A stretch of DNA of 9,931 bases from Glaciecola sp047637355 (GCA_047637355.1 JBLIKA010000122.1:1-9931), one strand, 5' to 3'; positions 1-7,301 are shown, counted from the stretch's first letter. Notes: a model not told the origin generated them from the sequence alone. Numbers and translations: made by a program.

Positions 1-2
1 CA

Positions 3-2849
3 GTACCCGGCATTAAGTATGTTATCGACCCCGGTTTGGCGCGCATGTCTAGGTACAGCCATAAAAGCAAAGTACAACGTCTTCCTATCGAAGCTATATC
101 CCAAGCGTCAGCAAATCAGCGTGCAGGTCGATGCGGAAGAGTATCTGATGGTATTTGTATTAGACTTTATTCCGAAGAAGACTTCTTATCACGCTCAGAA
201 TTTACTGATCCAGAAATAATTCGAACTCACTTATCATCTGTTATATTGCAGATGTTGGCGCTCGGCTTAGGCGAAGTTAGCCAATTTCCATTTATTCAGC
301 CACCAGATAGCAAAAATATTAACGATGGTATGAAGTTGTTAGAAGAACTTCAGGCTATTGAACGCAAACAAAGCGCTTATGTATTGACCCCATTAGGACG
401 CAAAATTGCGCGACTTCCGGTCGATCCTCGATATGCCAAAATGGTTGTTGAGGCAGGAGAACGAGATTGTGCAAAAGAGGTTATGATCATTACTGCAGGG
501 TTGAGTATTCAAGATCCTCGCGAGCGTCCACAAGACAAGAAACAAATAGCTGATGAAAAGCATAGCGAATTTGCCGACGCTGATTCGGATTTTATGTCTC
601 TTTTGAATCTATGGAATGCATTTTCAAGTAATCAAAAAACGCTAACAAACAGCCAGTTACGCAAATGGTGCAAACAGTATTTTGTGCATTATTTACGGAT
701 GCGAGAGTGGCAAGATATTGTCAGTCAAATGAAGAAATCACTAGTCGAAATTGGCTACAGATTAAATACCGAAGAGCCTAGCTACGAGACGATACACACT
801 GTTATGGCAACAGGTCTACTTTCTCAAGTTGGGTTTAAGGATAAAAACCGCGAGTACCTAGGTTCGCGTAATACACGATTTATGATTTTTCCAGGCTCAG
901 GCTTGAGTAAGTCAAATCCTACTTGGCTACTGGCATCTGAATTGGTTGAGACGTCCAAGTTATTTGCTAGAAATGTTGCGAAAATCGACCCGAAATGGCT
1001 TGAGCCAATTAGTCAGCATCTAGCCAATAAGCAATATTCGGAACCTCATTGGAGTAAAAAGAGAGGGGCAGTGCACGCCTATGTAAATATTAATTTATTT
1101 GGGTTACCAATCGTGTCCAAACGCTTGGTGAATTATACACAAATTGACCCTGTCGTTTGCCGAGATATATTTATTCGTGAGGCTTTAGTGAATGGCCAGA
1201 CCGTATTAAATTACGCTTTTTTACGCAAAAATCAGAAATTAATTGAAGAGGTAGAGACTTTAGAGCATAAATCTCGGCGCCGTGACTTGTTGATTGATGA
1301 GGATGATTTATGTGATTTCTATAACGAGAAATTACCAACTGATGTTTGCAATGACGCACAGTTTAAAAAATGGTGGCAAGTTGCGACCAAAAAAACACCA
1401 GATTTGCTCGACTTCTCCATTCAAGTGTTGCTTAAAAAAGACGCTTCAGGGATCAATAAGATCGATTTTCCTGATGAATGGAAACAAGGAAATCTGCGAC
1501 TACCACTAACGTACATTTTTGAGCCGAATGCGCACAATGATGGGGTTAATCTTGAAGTTCCTTTGCCTATTCTTAACCAACTCAGTGACGTCGGTTTTGA
1601 TTGGTTGGTGCCAGGTTTTCAACATGAGTTGATTGTATCGCTTATTCGTTCGTTACCGAAAAAATTGAGACGAAATTTTGTTCCCGCTCCTGACTTTGCG
1701 AATGCTTGTTTATCTGAAATACAACCGCTAGATAAAAATGGTTCTTTTCAAAGTATTAGACATGCGGTTGCAACAAAGTTGCATAGAATAGCAGGCGTGC
1801 CAATAACGGCAGAGGATTTTGCCGATGCGCAGCTCCCCAATCATCTGCAGTTCAATTTTGTGGTTGTAGATCACAAAGGGGTCCTATTGAGTCAAGGAAA
1901 GAGCTTGACGCACGTTCAAGACATATTGAGAGGTAAGGTCAAAGAAACCTTGGAATCGGTTGCTACTCCTGAACTTGAACGCCAAAACATAGAGACTTGG
2001 GACTTTGAAAGTCTCCCCAATGCATTTGAGCAAAAACATGCTGGTTTCCAAATTAAAGCCTATCCAGCCTTAGTTAAAAAATCCAGTAAAGTAGATATTG
2101 TGCTCTTTGATAACCAACGCGAAGCTGAAAATTCGCATCGACTAGGTGTGTATCAGTTAATTAAGAATACGGTCCCTTCACCACTAAAATACTTACAGCA
2201 AAAATTACCAAATAAAGCAAAACTCAGTTTATATTTTAACTCCTTTGGACAAATCAATATTTTAATTGATGATATTATTTTGGCATCAATTGACTACCTA
2301 GTGAGAGAGTTTGAGAAAGGAAGGGGACAACAAATAAGAGACAAAACTGACTTTGAAAAAGTGTGCGAAATTGTACGCGAGAATATTAATGATTTGGCTC
2401 TGCAAATAGCGAAAAAAATTGAAAAAGGACTAACGGTTGCACACGGAATTCAAAAACAGTGTAAAGGCAATATTCCGCTCCATAAATTAACTAATATTGG
2501 CGCTATAAAAAGTCAGCTCAACTTACTGGTATATAAAGGATTTGTGTATGATTTTGGGTACGCGAAACTGGACGATTGGAATCGATATGTGCTCGCACTG
2601 ATTCAACGATTTGATAAATTAAAAATAGATACAAATCGCGATAGACTCAATCAATTAGATGTAGACAAAGCAGTAGCTAAATATGAAGAAGTGATTGCTA
2701 AGCTGCAAAAAAGTGGGGTTGATACCACGCCAATAGACGAAGTGAAATGGATGATTGAAGAATTTAAAGTTTCCTTATTTGCACAACAGCTTGGTACCAA
2801 CATGCCAATATCGTTAAAGCGCATCAATAATCGTTTGAGTGAATATTAG
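3..2849 (+). CDS. hrpA: ATP-dependent RNA helicase HrpA, 3'-terminal part (5' end outside window)
   Basis: DEAH-box RNA helicase of the cytoplasm; E. coli HrpA is linked to mRNA processing and rescue of stalled or collided ribosomes (family knowledge). The frame is open from base 3, so the gene enters from upstream; 948 residues are visible against about 1300 in E. coli, leaving roughly 350 N-terminal residues (Walker A, DEAH box) missing. In visible numbering, the sequence opens with the motif V area (VPGIKYVIDPG), then motif VI QRAGRCGR at 39-46. The HA2 winged-helix/ratchet region (about 80-220, with LLEEL at 92) follows, then an OB-fold (about 284-345, beginning EYLGSRNTRF), then the long HrpA-specific DUF3418 C-terminal region from about 350 to the end. 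The segment from KVQRLPIE to RLYSEEDF is nearly identical to E. coli HrpA as I remember it. No frameshift is seen and the stop is TAG. The next gene has its own promoter, and no clear terminator lies between them. Paralogue HrpB is excluded by the DUF3418-type tail. Confidence 0.96.
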   Translation, partial: VPGIKYVIDPGLARMSRYSHKSKVQRLPIEAISQASANQRAGRCGRVSDGICIRLYSEEDFLSRSEFTDPEIIRTHLSSVILQMLALGLGEVSQFPFIQPPDSKNINDGMKLLEELQAIERKQSAYVLTPLGRKIARLPVDPRYAKMVVEAGERDCAKEVMIITAGLSIQDPRERPQDKKQIADEKHSEFADADSDFMSLLNLWNAFSSNQKTLTNSQLRKWCKQYFVHYLRMREWQDIVSQMKKSLVEIGYRLNTEEPSYETIHTVMATGLLSQVGFKDKNREYLGSRNTRFMIFPGSGLSKSNPTWLLASELVETSKLFARNVAKIDPKWLEPISQHLANKQYSEPHWSKKRGAVHAYVNINLFGLPIVSKRLVNYTQIDPVVCRDIFIREALVNGQTVLNYAFLRKNQKLIEEVETLEHKSRRRDLLIDEDDLCDFYNEKLPTDVCNDAQFKKWWQVATKKTPDLLDFSIQVLLKKDASGINKIDFPDEWKQGNLRLPLTYIFEPNAHNDGVNLEVPLPILNQLSDVGFDWLVPGFQHELIVSLIRSLPKKLRRNFVPAPDFANACLSEIQPLDKNGSFQSIRHAVATKLHRIAGVPITAEDFADAQLPNHLQFNFVVVDHKGVLLSQGKSLTHVQDILRGKVKETLESVATPELERQNIETWDFESLPNAFEQKHAGFQIKAYPALVKKSSKVDIVLFDNQREAENSHRLGVYQLIKNTVPSPLKYLQQKLPNKAKLSLYFNSFGQINILIDDIILASIDYLVREFEKGRGQQIRDKTDFEKVCEIVRENINDLALQIAKKIEKGLTVAHGIQKQCKGNIPLHKLTNIGAIKSQLNLLVYKGFVYDFGYAKLDDWNRYVLALIQRFDKLKIDTNRDRLNQLDVDKAVAKYEEVIAKLQKSGVDTTPIDEVKWMIEEFKVSLFAQQLGTNMPISLKRINNRLSEY

Positions 2850-2857
2850 TCTATTTG

Positions 2858-2886
2858 TTGACATATTATCTCCAGCACAATATAAA
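2858..2886 (+). promoter_or_regulatory. Predicted sigma70 promoter of the PilZ gene
   Basis: A perfect -35 box TTGACA (2858-2863) is followed after 17 bp by TATAAA (2881-2886), which differs from the -10 consensus only at the last base. Transcription would start near 2893, giving a leader of about 35 nt. It begins 9 bp after the hrpA stop, so the PilZ gene is probably expressed independently of hrpA. Read from sequence only; the start site is not mapped. Confidence 0.72.
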
Positions 2887-2911
2887 TATAACTATGGTTG
2901 CTAAAGTTATA
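2887..2911. repeat. Dyad at the predicted PilZ-gene transcription start
   Basis: TATAACT (2887-2893) and AGTTATA (2905-2911) form a perfect 7-bp inverted repeat with an 11-nt spacer. It sits directly after the predicted -10 box and covers the expected start site, a position suited to a repressor operator or a small 5' hairpin. The arms are AT-rich, so chance is a real alternative. Confidence 0.3.
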
Positions 2912-2927
2912 AAATCCGGAGAAAACA

Positions 2928-3230
2928 ATGCTAGGCTATGATGACAAGCGTAATTTTTATAGAATGATGGTCAATTCGCCATGCGAACTCGCATTGTTAG
3001 GCGACCCCGCACAACGAACAATTCAAGCGGTTTGCAAGGATATAAGTGCGACTGGGATGTCACTTGAAATAGACCAGCCAACAATGGAGATTGGTACATT
3101 ACTTGATGTATCTATTGAGTCAAGCAGCGATCAAATTCCATCACTTATAGCAAAAGCTAAAGTTATACGTTGTGCGTCTGAAACTGAAAGTAGTTGCCTG
3201 CTGGGCGTACAAATTAGTGAAATGAAATAA
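2928..3230 (+). CDS. Stand-alone PilZ-domain protein (predicted c-di-GMP receptor)
   Basis: A 100-residue cytoplasmic protein that is essentially one PilZ domain. PilZ domains bind cyclic di-GMP through an N-terminal RxxxR motif and a (D/N)xSxxG motif. Both are present: R8-N-F-Y-R12, and D38-I-S-A-T-G43 at the start of the beta-barrel. The remainder (about 44-97) alternates hydrophobic strands and ends in LLGVQI, typical of the last PilZ strands. There is no signal peptide, membrane segment or fused output domain, so it probably acts by binding a partner protein. The ATG at 2928 has a GGAG ribosome site (2918-2921) 6 nt upstream. The gene is monocistronic by layout: its own promoter in front and a convergent gene behind. 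The partner and the controlled process (motility, exopolysaccharide, adhesion) cannot be read from the context. Confidence 0.87.
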   Translation: MLGYDDKRNFYRMMVNSPCELALLGDPAQRTIQAVCKDISATGMSLEIDQPTMEIGTLLDVSIESSSDQIPSLIAKAKVIRCASETESSCLLGVQISEMK

Positions 3231-3368
3231 TCCGCGTTAAACGCGCATACTGCTTTACGCGAATGCTTGCTTACTGCACTATTGCGAAGTCAGCAGCTAT
3301 TGGCGCAACAACTACGCCGTGTTTATGTCGAAAACAGCGAGGCATTTGCTCCCTTACTGTCATGTAAG
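3231..3368. other. Convergent gap between the PilZ gene and rlmI
   Basis: This 138-bp stretch separates two converging genes and visibly contains more GC-rich words than its surroundings. A perfect 13-nt palindrome, CGCGTTAAACGCG (3233-3245), starts 3 bp after the PilZ stop, but no T-run follows it on either strand, so it is not a canonical intrinsic terminator. The frame of the PilZ gene stays open past its TAA for 54 codons, to a TAG at 3393-3395. I find no start codon with a ribosome site and no confident gene here. Confidence 0.5.
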
Positions 3369-4550
3369 CTAAACTTTGCAGACCAATCCTTTTAGATAAT
3401 ATCCTTCCGGAAAATTGCCACTAACAGGGTGGTCTTCGCTTTGAGCTAGTCTTTGCACGAAGAACACATCACGCTGAGCATCTAATGCTGCATCAGCAAC
3501 GATTTTCTGGAACAAGTCTTGCGGCATTAAGCCAGAACAACTAAATGTTAATAAAGTACCGTTTTCATTCAGCAGTGATAACGCCAGTCGGTTTATGTCT
3601 TTATAACCGCGAGATGCCTTACTGAGATTGTGTTTGCTACTAACAAACTTGGGCGGGTCGAGAACGATAACGTCAAACTTTGTTCCAGCTTCTTTATATT
3701 CTCTAAGAAGCTCAAATACATCACGTTTTAAATGCGTTACTTTACTTTCATCTAAGCCGTTAATTGAGACATTTTTGGCGCTGAGGGTTAGTGCTGATTC
3801 AGACGCGTCAACGTTAATAATTTGAGTTGCGCCAGCCGCTAGAGCGTATAAACCGAATGTACCGGTGAAACTGAAACAGTTAAGCACAGTTTTGCCTTCA
3901 CTATATGAGGCCGCGATGCGTCTATTTTCTCGCTGGTCTAAATAGAAACCGGTCTTATGTCCGTTAATCAAATCGACACAAATTTTAATGCCGTTTTCTT
4001 CAATGATAACTGAATCAGGAAGTTCACCATGCAGTGTCTGCACTACCGGTATTAATCCTTCCTTTTTACGAACATCAACATCGCTTCTTTCATGCACGAT
4101 AGCATCTGGAAACAACTGCAATATTGCCCACAGAATTTTACTTCGATGTTTTTCAGCGCCGGTACTGAGCAACTGAACAACAACAACGTTAACATAAACA
4201 TCAATCGTAATACCTGGCAAACCATCTGCCTCAGCCGCTATAAGACGAAATGCGTTGGTGTTGTGCTTCTTTAAAATCTCTTGTTTTCTAGCCAATGCTT
4301 GTTCAATTTTTCGCTTAAAAAATGCATTATCAATAACTTCTGATTTTGTAAAAGACCATACCCTTGCACGAATTTGTGATTCAGGGGAATATGCAGCTTT
4401 CGCCAGCCAGGTACCATCGTTTGCTAAAATATCAACGGTATCGCCGGAGCGAATGACACCTTCTGTTTTCTCTATTGCGCCTTCGAAAATCCATGGGTGG
4501 CGACGCAACATTGACTTTTCACGTTCTACTTTTAATGTAATGGATGTCAT
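3369..4550 (-). CDS. rlmI: 23S rRNA (cytosine1962-C5)-methyltransferase RlmI
   Basis: SAM-dependent methyltransferase that makes m5C1962 in 23S rRNA (family knowledge). The protein has 393 residues against 396 in E. coli and can be aligned end to end. The N-terminal PUA domain (about 1-75) carries the signature REKSMLRRHPWIF and SQIRARVW. A linker domain follows, with RLIAAEADGLPGIT at 102-115. In the Rossmann methyltransferase domain, SAM motif I is around LNCFSFTGTFG (223-233), motif IV is DPPKF (298-302), and the catalytic-cysteine motif is FSCSG (336-340). The C-terminus PEGYYLKGLVC matches the family. The ATG at 4548-4550 overlaps the rnhA stop as ATGA, with AAGG 6-10 nt upstream inside rnhA, so translation is probably coupled to rnhA. 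RlmK/L-type enzymes are excluded by the PUA arrangement and length. Confidence 0.96.
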   Translation of the reverse strand: MTSITLKVEREKSMLRRHPWIFEGAIEKTEGVIRSGDTVDILANDGTWLAKAAYSPESQIRARVWSFTKSEVIDNAFFKRKIEQALARKQEILKKHNTNAFRLIAAEADGLPGITIDVYVNVVVVQLLSTGAEKHRSKILWAILQLFPDAIVHERSDVDVRKKEGLIPVVQTLHGELPDSVIIEENGIKICVDLINGHKTGFYLDQRENRRIAASYSEGKTVLNCFSFTGTFGLYALAAGATQIINVDASESALTLSAKNVSINGLDESKVTHLKRDVFELLREYKEAGTKFDVIVLDPPKFVSSKHNLSKASRGYKDINRLALSLLNENGTLLTFSCSGLMPQDLFQKIVADAALDAQRDVFFVQRLAQSEDHPVSGNFPEGYYLKGLVCKV

Positions 4551-5017
4551 TCGATACCTTTTTCATATTCGTGATCGGTCACTAAATCTGATGACGAAGC
4601 GGCTTCCCGAGCCAAATCATCAACTTCTTCGTTTTCAGGTTGACCAGAATGCGCTTTGACCCAATGCCAATTCACTTCATGTTTATTTACCGCGTCGTCA
4701 AGCTGTTGCCATAAATCGGCGTTTTTGACTGCTTTTCTATCTTTTGTTCGCCACCCATTTTTCTTCCAATTATGGATCCACTGACTAATGCCATTCTTTA
4801 CATACTGACTATCGGTGTACAAATCGATAGTACAGGTTTCTGTCAAACTATTGAATGCAGCTATCGGAGCAAGTAACTCCATTCTATTATTGGTTGTTAG
4901 CTTAAATCCTTTAGATAATCTTTTTTTATGTTCCTGAAATATCAATAAAGCGCCGTAACCTCCGGGCCCAGGATTGCCCAAACAGGATCCATCGGTGTAA
5001 ATGGTAAGTTTTTTCAT
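4547..5017 (-). CDS. rnhA: Ribonuclease HI
   Basis: Cytoplasmic Mg2+-dependent endonuclease that cuts the RNA strand of RNA/DNA hybrids (R-loops, Okazaki primers). It has 156 residues against 155 in E. coli. The full catalytic set is visible: D9 (IYTDGSCLGNPGPGG), E47 (NNRMELLA), D69 (LYTDSQYV), H123 (VKAHSG) and D133 (EEVDDLA). The basic handle region WIHNWKKNGWRTKDRK (80-95) is also present. I chose the ATG at 5015-5017 because it puts the protein at family length. The frame stays open another 87 nt upstream, but those codons cover the dnaQ start and promoter region and do not resemble RNase HI. No clear Shine-Dalgarno precedes this ATG. It is first in an operon with rlmI (4-nt overlap) and divergent from dnaQ, as rnhA is in E. 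coli. Confidence 0.97.
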   Translation of the reverse strand: MKKLTIYTDGSCLGNPGPGGYGALLIFQEHKKRLSKGFKLTTNNRMELLAPIAAFNSLTETCTIDLYTDSQYVKNGISQWIHNWKKNGWRTKDRKAVKNADLWQQLDDAVNKHEVNWHWVKAHSGQPENEEVDDLAREAASSSDLVTDHEYEKGIE

Positions 5018-5035
5018 TTTTATACAGAATTCTGA

Positions 5036-5065
5036 TTGTCCGGTGTAAGTGTGGCGAAGTATACT
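5036..5065 (+). promoter_or_regulatory. Predicted dnaQ promoter in the rnhA/dnaQ divergent region
   Basis: TTGTCC (5036-5041), an 18-bp spacer and TATACT (5060-5065) make a plausible sigma70 promoter for dnaQ, with a leader of about 20-25 nt before the AGGAG ribosome site at 5085-5089. The -10 lies within the palindrome AGTATACT (5058-5065), so the same hexamer reads TATACT on the other strand, towards rnhA; no good -35 for rnhA accompanies it. A TTGACT on the minus strand (5071-5066) is another rnhA candidate but lacks a good -10. E. coli rnhA and dnaQ also use closely spaced divergent promoters. Confidence 0.45.
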
Positions 5066-5095
5066 AGTCAACATGATAATTAAAAGGAGTTTTGT

Positions 5096-5809
5096 ATGCG
5101 CCAAATAGTTTTAGATACAGAAACCACAGGTATCAATCCCAAAGAGGGTCATCGAATCATTGAGATTGGGTGTGTTGAAATGGTAAATCGAAAACTGACT
5201 GGAAATACATACCATGTCTATATCAATCCGCATCGCGACATTGAAGAAGAAGCGATAGCTGTGCATGGTATTACGAATGAATTTTTAAAAGATAAACCGG
5301 CATTTAAACACATTGCTCAGGAATTCATCGATTTTATTAAGGGTGCCGAATTAGTCATTCATAATGCGCCATTCGATATTGGTTTTATGGATAATGAGTT
5401 TGCGCTGAATAATAGTTCTATCAAGAACACTAGCGAAATTTGTACTGTATTAGATACCTTGGCATTAGCTAGAGGAATGCGGCCAGGTCAAAAAAACAAC
5501 TTGAACGCTCTATGCAAAGTTTATGGTGTGGATAACACGCATCGCACTTATCATGGGGCTCTGTTGGATTCCGAAATCCTCGCAGAAGTATATTTATGGA
5601 TGACGGGTGGCCAAACGGCAATGAGCTGGGCGCACGAGTCAGAAGGGTCTGACCCTAAGAATAAAAATGCACCAAGAGCAGTTAATTTAGAAGGTGTCTT
5701 AAAGGTTGTCAAGGCTTCAGCCGATGAACTAAGTAATCACGAGGCATACTTAGACAAAATTGAAAAACAATCTCAAGAAGTGGTCTGGCGCAGCCAGCCA
5801 ATACAATAG
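5096..5809 (+). CDS. dnaQ: DNA polymerase III epsilon subunit, 3'-5' proofreading exonuclease
   Basis: Proofreading subunit of the replicative polymerase core, bound to the alpha subunit (DnaE) and theta, and touching the beta clamp. It has 237 residues against 243 in E. coli. The DEDDh exonuclease residues are all visible: D7 and E9 (LDTETTG), D94 (HNAPFDIGFMD), H153 and D158 (YHGALLDSE). Behind the exonuclease domain, QTAMSW (173-178) occupies the place of the E. coli clamp-binding motif QTSMAF. A flexible linker and a C-terminal segment (about 195-237) that would bind DnaE follow. The ATG at 5096 has a strong AGGAG (5085-5089). The gene diverges from rnhA as in E. coli. Its last 50 nt overlap the next reading frame, suggesting coupled expression. 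The clamp motif and tail separate it from generic DnaQ-like exonucleases. Confidence 0.97.
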   Translation: MRQIVLDTETTGINPKEGHRIIEIGCVEMVNRKLTGNTYHVYINPHRDIEEEAIAVHGITNEFLKDKPAFKHIAQEFIDFIKGAELVIHNAPFDIGFMDNEFALNNSSIKNTSEICTVLDTLALARGMRPGQKNNLNALCKVYGVDNTHRTYHGALLDSEILAEVYLWMTGGQTAMSWAHESEGSDPKNKNAPRAVNLEGVLKVVKASADELSNHEAYLDKIEKQSQEVVWRSQPIQ

Positions 5810-7223
5810 TATTTTCTATCACGACGTTCACGCGATCTTACTGATTGCGTTTTTGTGTCTGTTTGTATCCGAAACTAATGCACAAGAAAATAGACTCCCT
5901 GACCGTGATCTCTTATTACAAAGCCCCGCGAAAGAAAAGCCCACACCTGGAAGGGATAATCCTGCGATAGTTGCGATTGGGACTGATTTTCAAAATAGCG
6001 TACTTTTATTAAATAATCGGTTCAGAGTCGACAGCGACGTAGATGAAGTTACGATGGTGTTCTTCAGAGAGCGCGGGTCAGCTCCTATTGTTCTGGTGCG
6101 TCCTGACGGTTCTAAGTTATTTATAGAGAATGACGAACAAGATACCACTGTACGTTGGTACGAGACTGAAACGTACGACATGATTATGATAAAGAAACCG
6201 ATGCCGGGTCCATGGCAAGCGGTTGGCCAAGTGCTTGCAGGCAGCAAAGTGATGGTCATCGCTGATATTGTATTAGAAGCCGAGCCTATACCTCGTAATA
6301 TCTACTCAGGTGAAATTATAAAGCAAACGGCAGTGCTCAAAAATAATGGCAAACAAGTCGACTTTTCTCCATTTAGGGATGTTGTCAGTTTAACTATCGA
6401 TTTTGTCAGTAATAATAATCCAAATTATGAAAACTTTGGATTGGGCTCACGAACTATTGCTCGCTTCCAAGATAACGGTGAAGGCCTTGATGAAGTTGCT
6501 GGCGACGGTGTTTTTACCGGTCAGTTCAACCTCAGTATCCCGAGTGGCGAGTGGCGTCCTACTTTTGGCATAAAAACACCAATGTATAATCGAGAGCAAA
6601 TTAATGAAACGGTTATATTACATCCAAATCCTATTATTATTAATGTAGAAGTGGACGAAACAAATGAAGCTGAACACATTATTAGAGTCGACACTGACAG
6701 CAGCCATATAAAACTTGATTCATTATTACTGGATGGCAACGCGACACATCCAAATGGTGCAACTGATAAGATAACCATGACCGAGACTAATAATTTAGTA
6801 AAACTGATTAAGGTAAAAAACAACGGTTTCGGGATTTATCGCATCAAGCTTACCGCTTTTGCGACAACAATCGATGGTAGGGAAGTGATTATTAATGTGC
6901 CAGAGCATACGTTTGTAACTAGAGCGCCACCTGAGCCTCCGCCAGAGAGTGAAGTTAGTCAAAACCAAACTGTTATCCCTTTTACTCCGACGGTCATAAT
7001 GACGGTGCCTAACGATTCATTGACCTCTACTGACACGGTTAGTTATATTATTGCGATAAATTTATTTATGTTCGTATTTGGTGGTATTGGCATATTCTTA
7101 GTGTTGAATAAGCGAAAGTATCCTAATGACCACATTGTGTTGAGATGCAAACAAGTTTTAACTGAGTTATTCGATAAACTCAAAATATTTACAAAAGCAA
7201 AGCTAAAGTCCAAAGCGGGTTAA
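5760..7223 (+). CDS. TIGR03503-like signal-peptide and membrane-anchored protein, function unknown
   Basis: 487 residues from the TTG at 5760. A hydrophobic stretch (about 25-37) ending SETNAQ near residue 42 looks like a cleavable Sec signal. A large, beta-rich, presumably periplasmic region follows. It contains an Asp/Gly-rich segment, D238-N-G-E-G then G248-D-G-V-F-T-G, like acidic loops in bacterial Ig-like domains. A proline-rich stretch (PPEPPPE) comes before one transmembrane helix (about 429-449, IIAINLFMFVFGG) and a 38-residue Lys-rich cytoplasmic tail. Predicted topology is type I. The architecture and the position next to dnaQ fit the conserved hypothetical family TIGR03503; this is recognition from memory. 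The start is doubtful: an in-frame TAG lies at 5751-5753, no ATG or GTG precedes the signal sequence, and TTG 5760 has only a distant GAGG (5741-5744). ATT 5811 is the other possibility. No enzyme motif is seen and no function is assigned. Confidence 0.78.
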   Translation: MKNNLKKWSGAASQYNSIFYHDVHAILLIAFLCLFVSETNAQENRLPDRDLLLQSPAKEKPTPGRDNPAIVAIGTDFQNSVLLLNNRFRVDSDVDEVTMVFFRERGSAPIVLVRPDGSKLFIENDEQDTTVRWYETETYDMIMIKKPMPGPWQAVGQVLAGSKVMVIADIVLEAEPIPRNIYSGEIIKQTAVLKNNGKQVDFSPFRDVVSLTIDFVSNNNPNYENFGLGSRTIARFQDNGEGLDEVAGDGVFTGQFNLSIPSGEWRPTFGIKTPMYNREQINETVILHPNPIIINVEVDETNEAEHIIRVDTDSSHIKLDSLLLDGNATHPNGATDKITMTETNNLVKLIKVKNNGFGIYRIKLTAFATTIDGREVIINVPEHTFVTRAPPEPPPESEVSQNQTVIPFTPTVIMTVPNDSLTSTDTVSYIIAINLFMFVFGGIGIFLVLNKRKYPNDHIVLRCKQVLTELFDKLKIFTKAKLKSKAG

Positions 7224-7238
7224 TGTTTTAGTCGTTAT

Positions 7239-7270
7239 AAGCCTTTAAAATGGTAATTTGCTTGTTTTTT
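7239..7270 (+). terminator. Possible weak intrinsic terminator after the TIGR03503-like gene
   Basis: AAGC (7239-7242) can pair with GCTT (7260-7263), and AAAT (7248-7251) with ATTT (7256-7259) around a GGTA loop, leaving a 5-nt bulge on the 5' side. One G and a run of six T (7265-7270) follow. The position, 16 bp after the stop codon, is right for ending the dnaQ operon. The stem is AT-rich and interrupted, so confidence is low. It is mutually exclusive with the larger dyad at 7244-7294. Confidence 0.3.
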
Positions 7271-7294
7271 CGTCATGCAAACAATCATTTTAAA
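7244..7294. repeat. 51-nt imperfect palindrome upstream of the tRNA-Asp promoter
   Basis: TTTAAAATG (7244-7252) pairs perfectly with CATTTTAAA (7286-7294). The helix continues inward with a G-T and a T-A pair, a 2x2 mismatch, and TTTGC (7257-7261) against GCAAA (7277-7281), around a 15-nt loop containing a T6 run. It ends 7 bp before the -35 box of the tRNA operon, so the A-rich right arm may also act as an UP element. Role unknown. Confidence 0.45.
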
Positions 7295-7301
7295 AAAGCA
7301 G

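Noticed and set aside
3233..3245. CGCGTTAAACGCG palindrome as terminator of the PilZ gene or rlmI
   Set aside because: The stem is very short, with a 1-3 nt loop, and there is no T-run on either strand.
4255..4659. 134-codon plus-strand open frame opposite rlmI and rnhA
   Set aside because: It lies antisense over two well-supported genes, has no convincing ribosome site, and its translation shows no domain-like pattern. It is a shadow of their codon usage.
5018..5104. N-terminal extension of RNase HI by 29 residues
   Set aside because: The frame is open, but it covers the divergent promoter and the dnaQ ribosome site and start. RNase HI normally begins at the MKKLTIYTDG segment, which gives the family length.
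6521..6823. 100-codon minus-strand open frame inside the TIGR03503-like gene
   Set aside because: It is antisense to a longer, protein-like frame with signal peptide and TM helix. No start context or promoter supports it.
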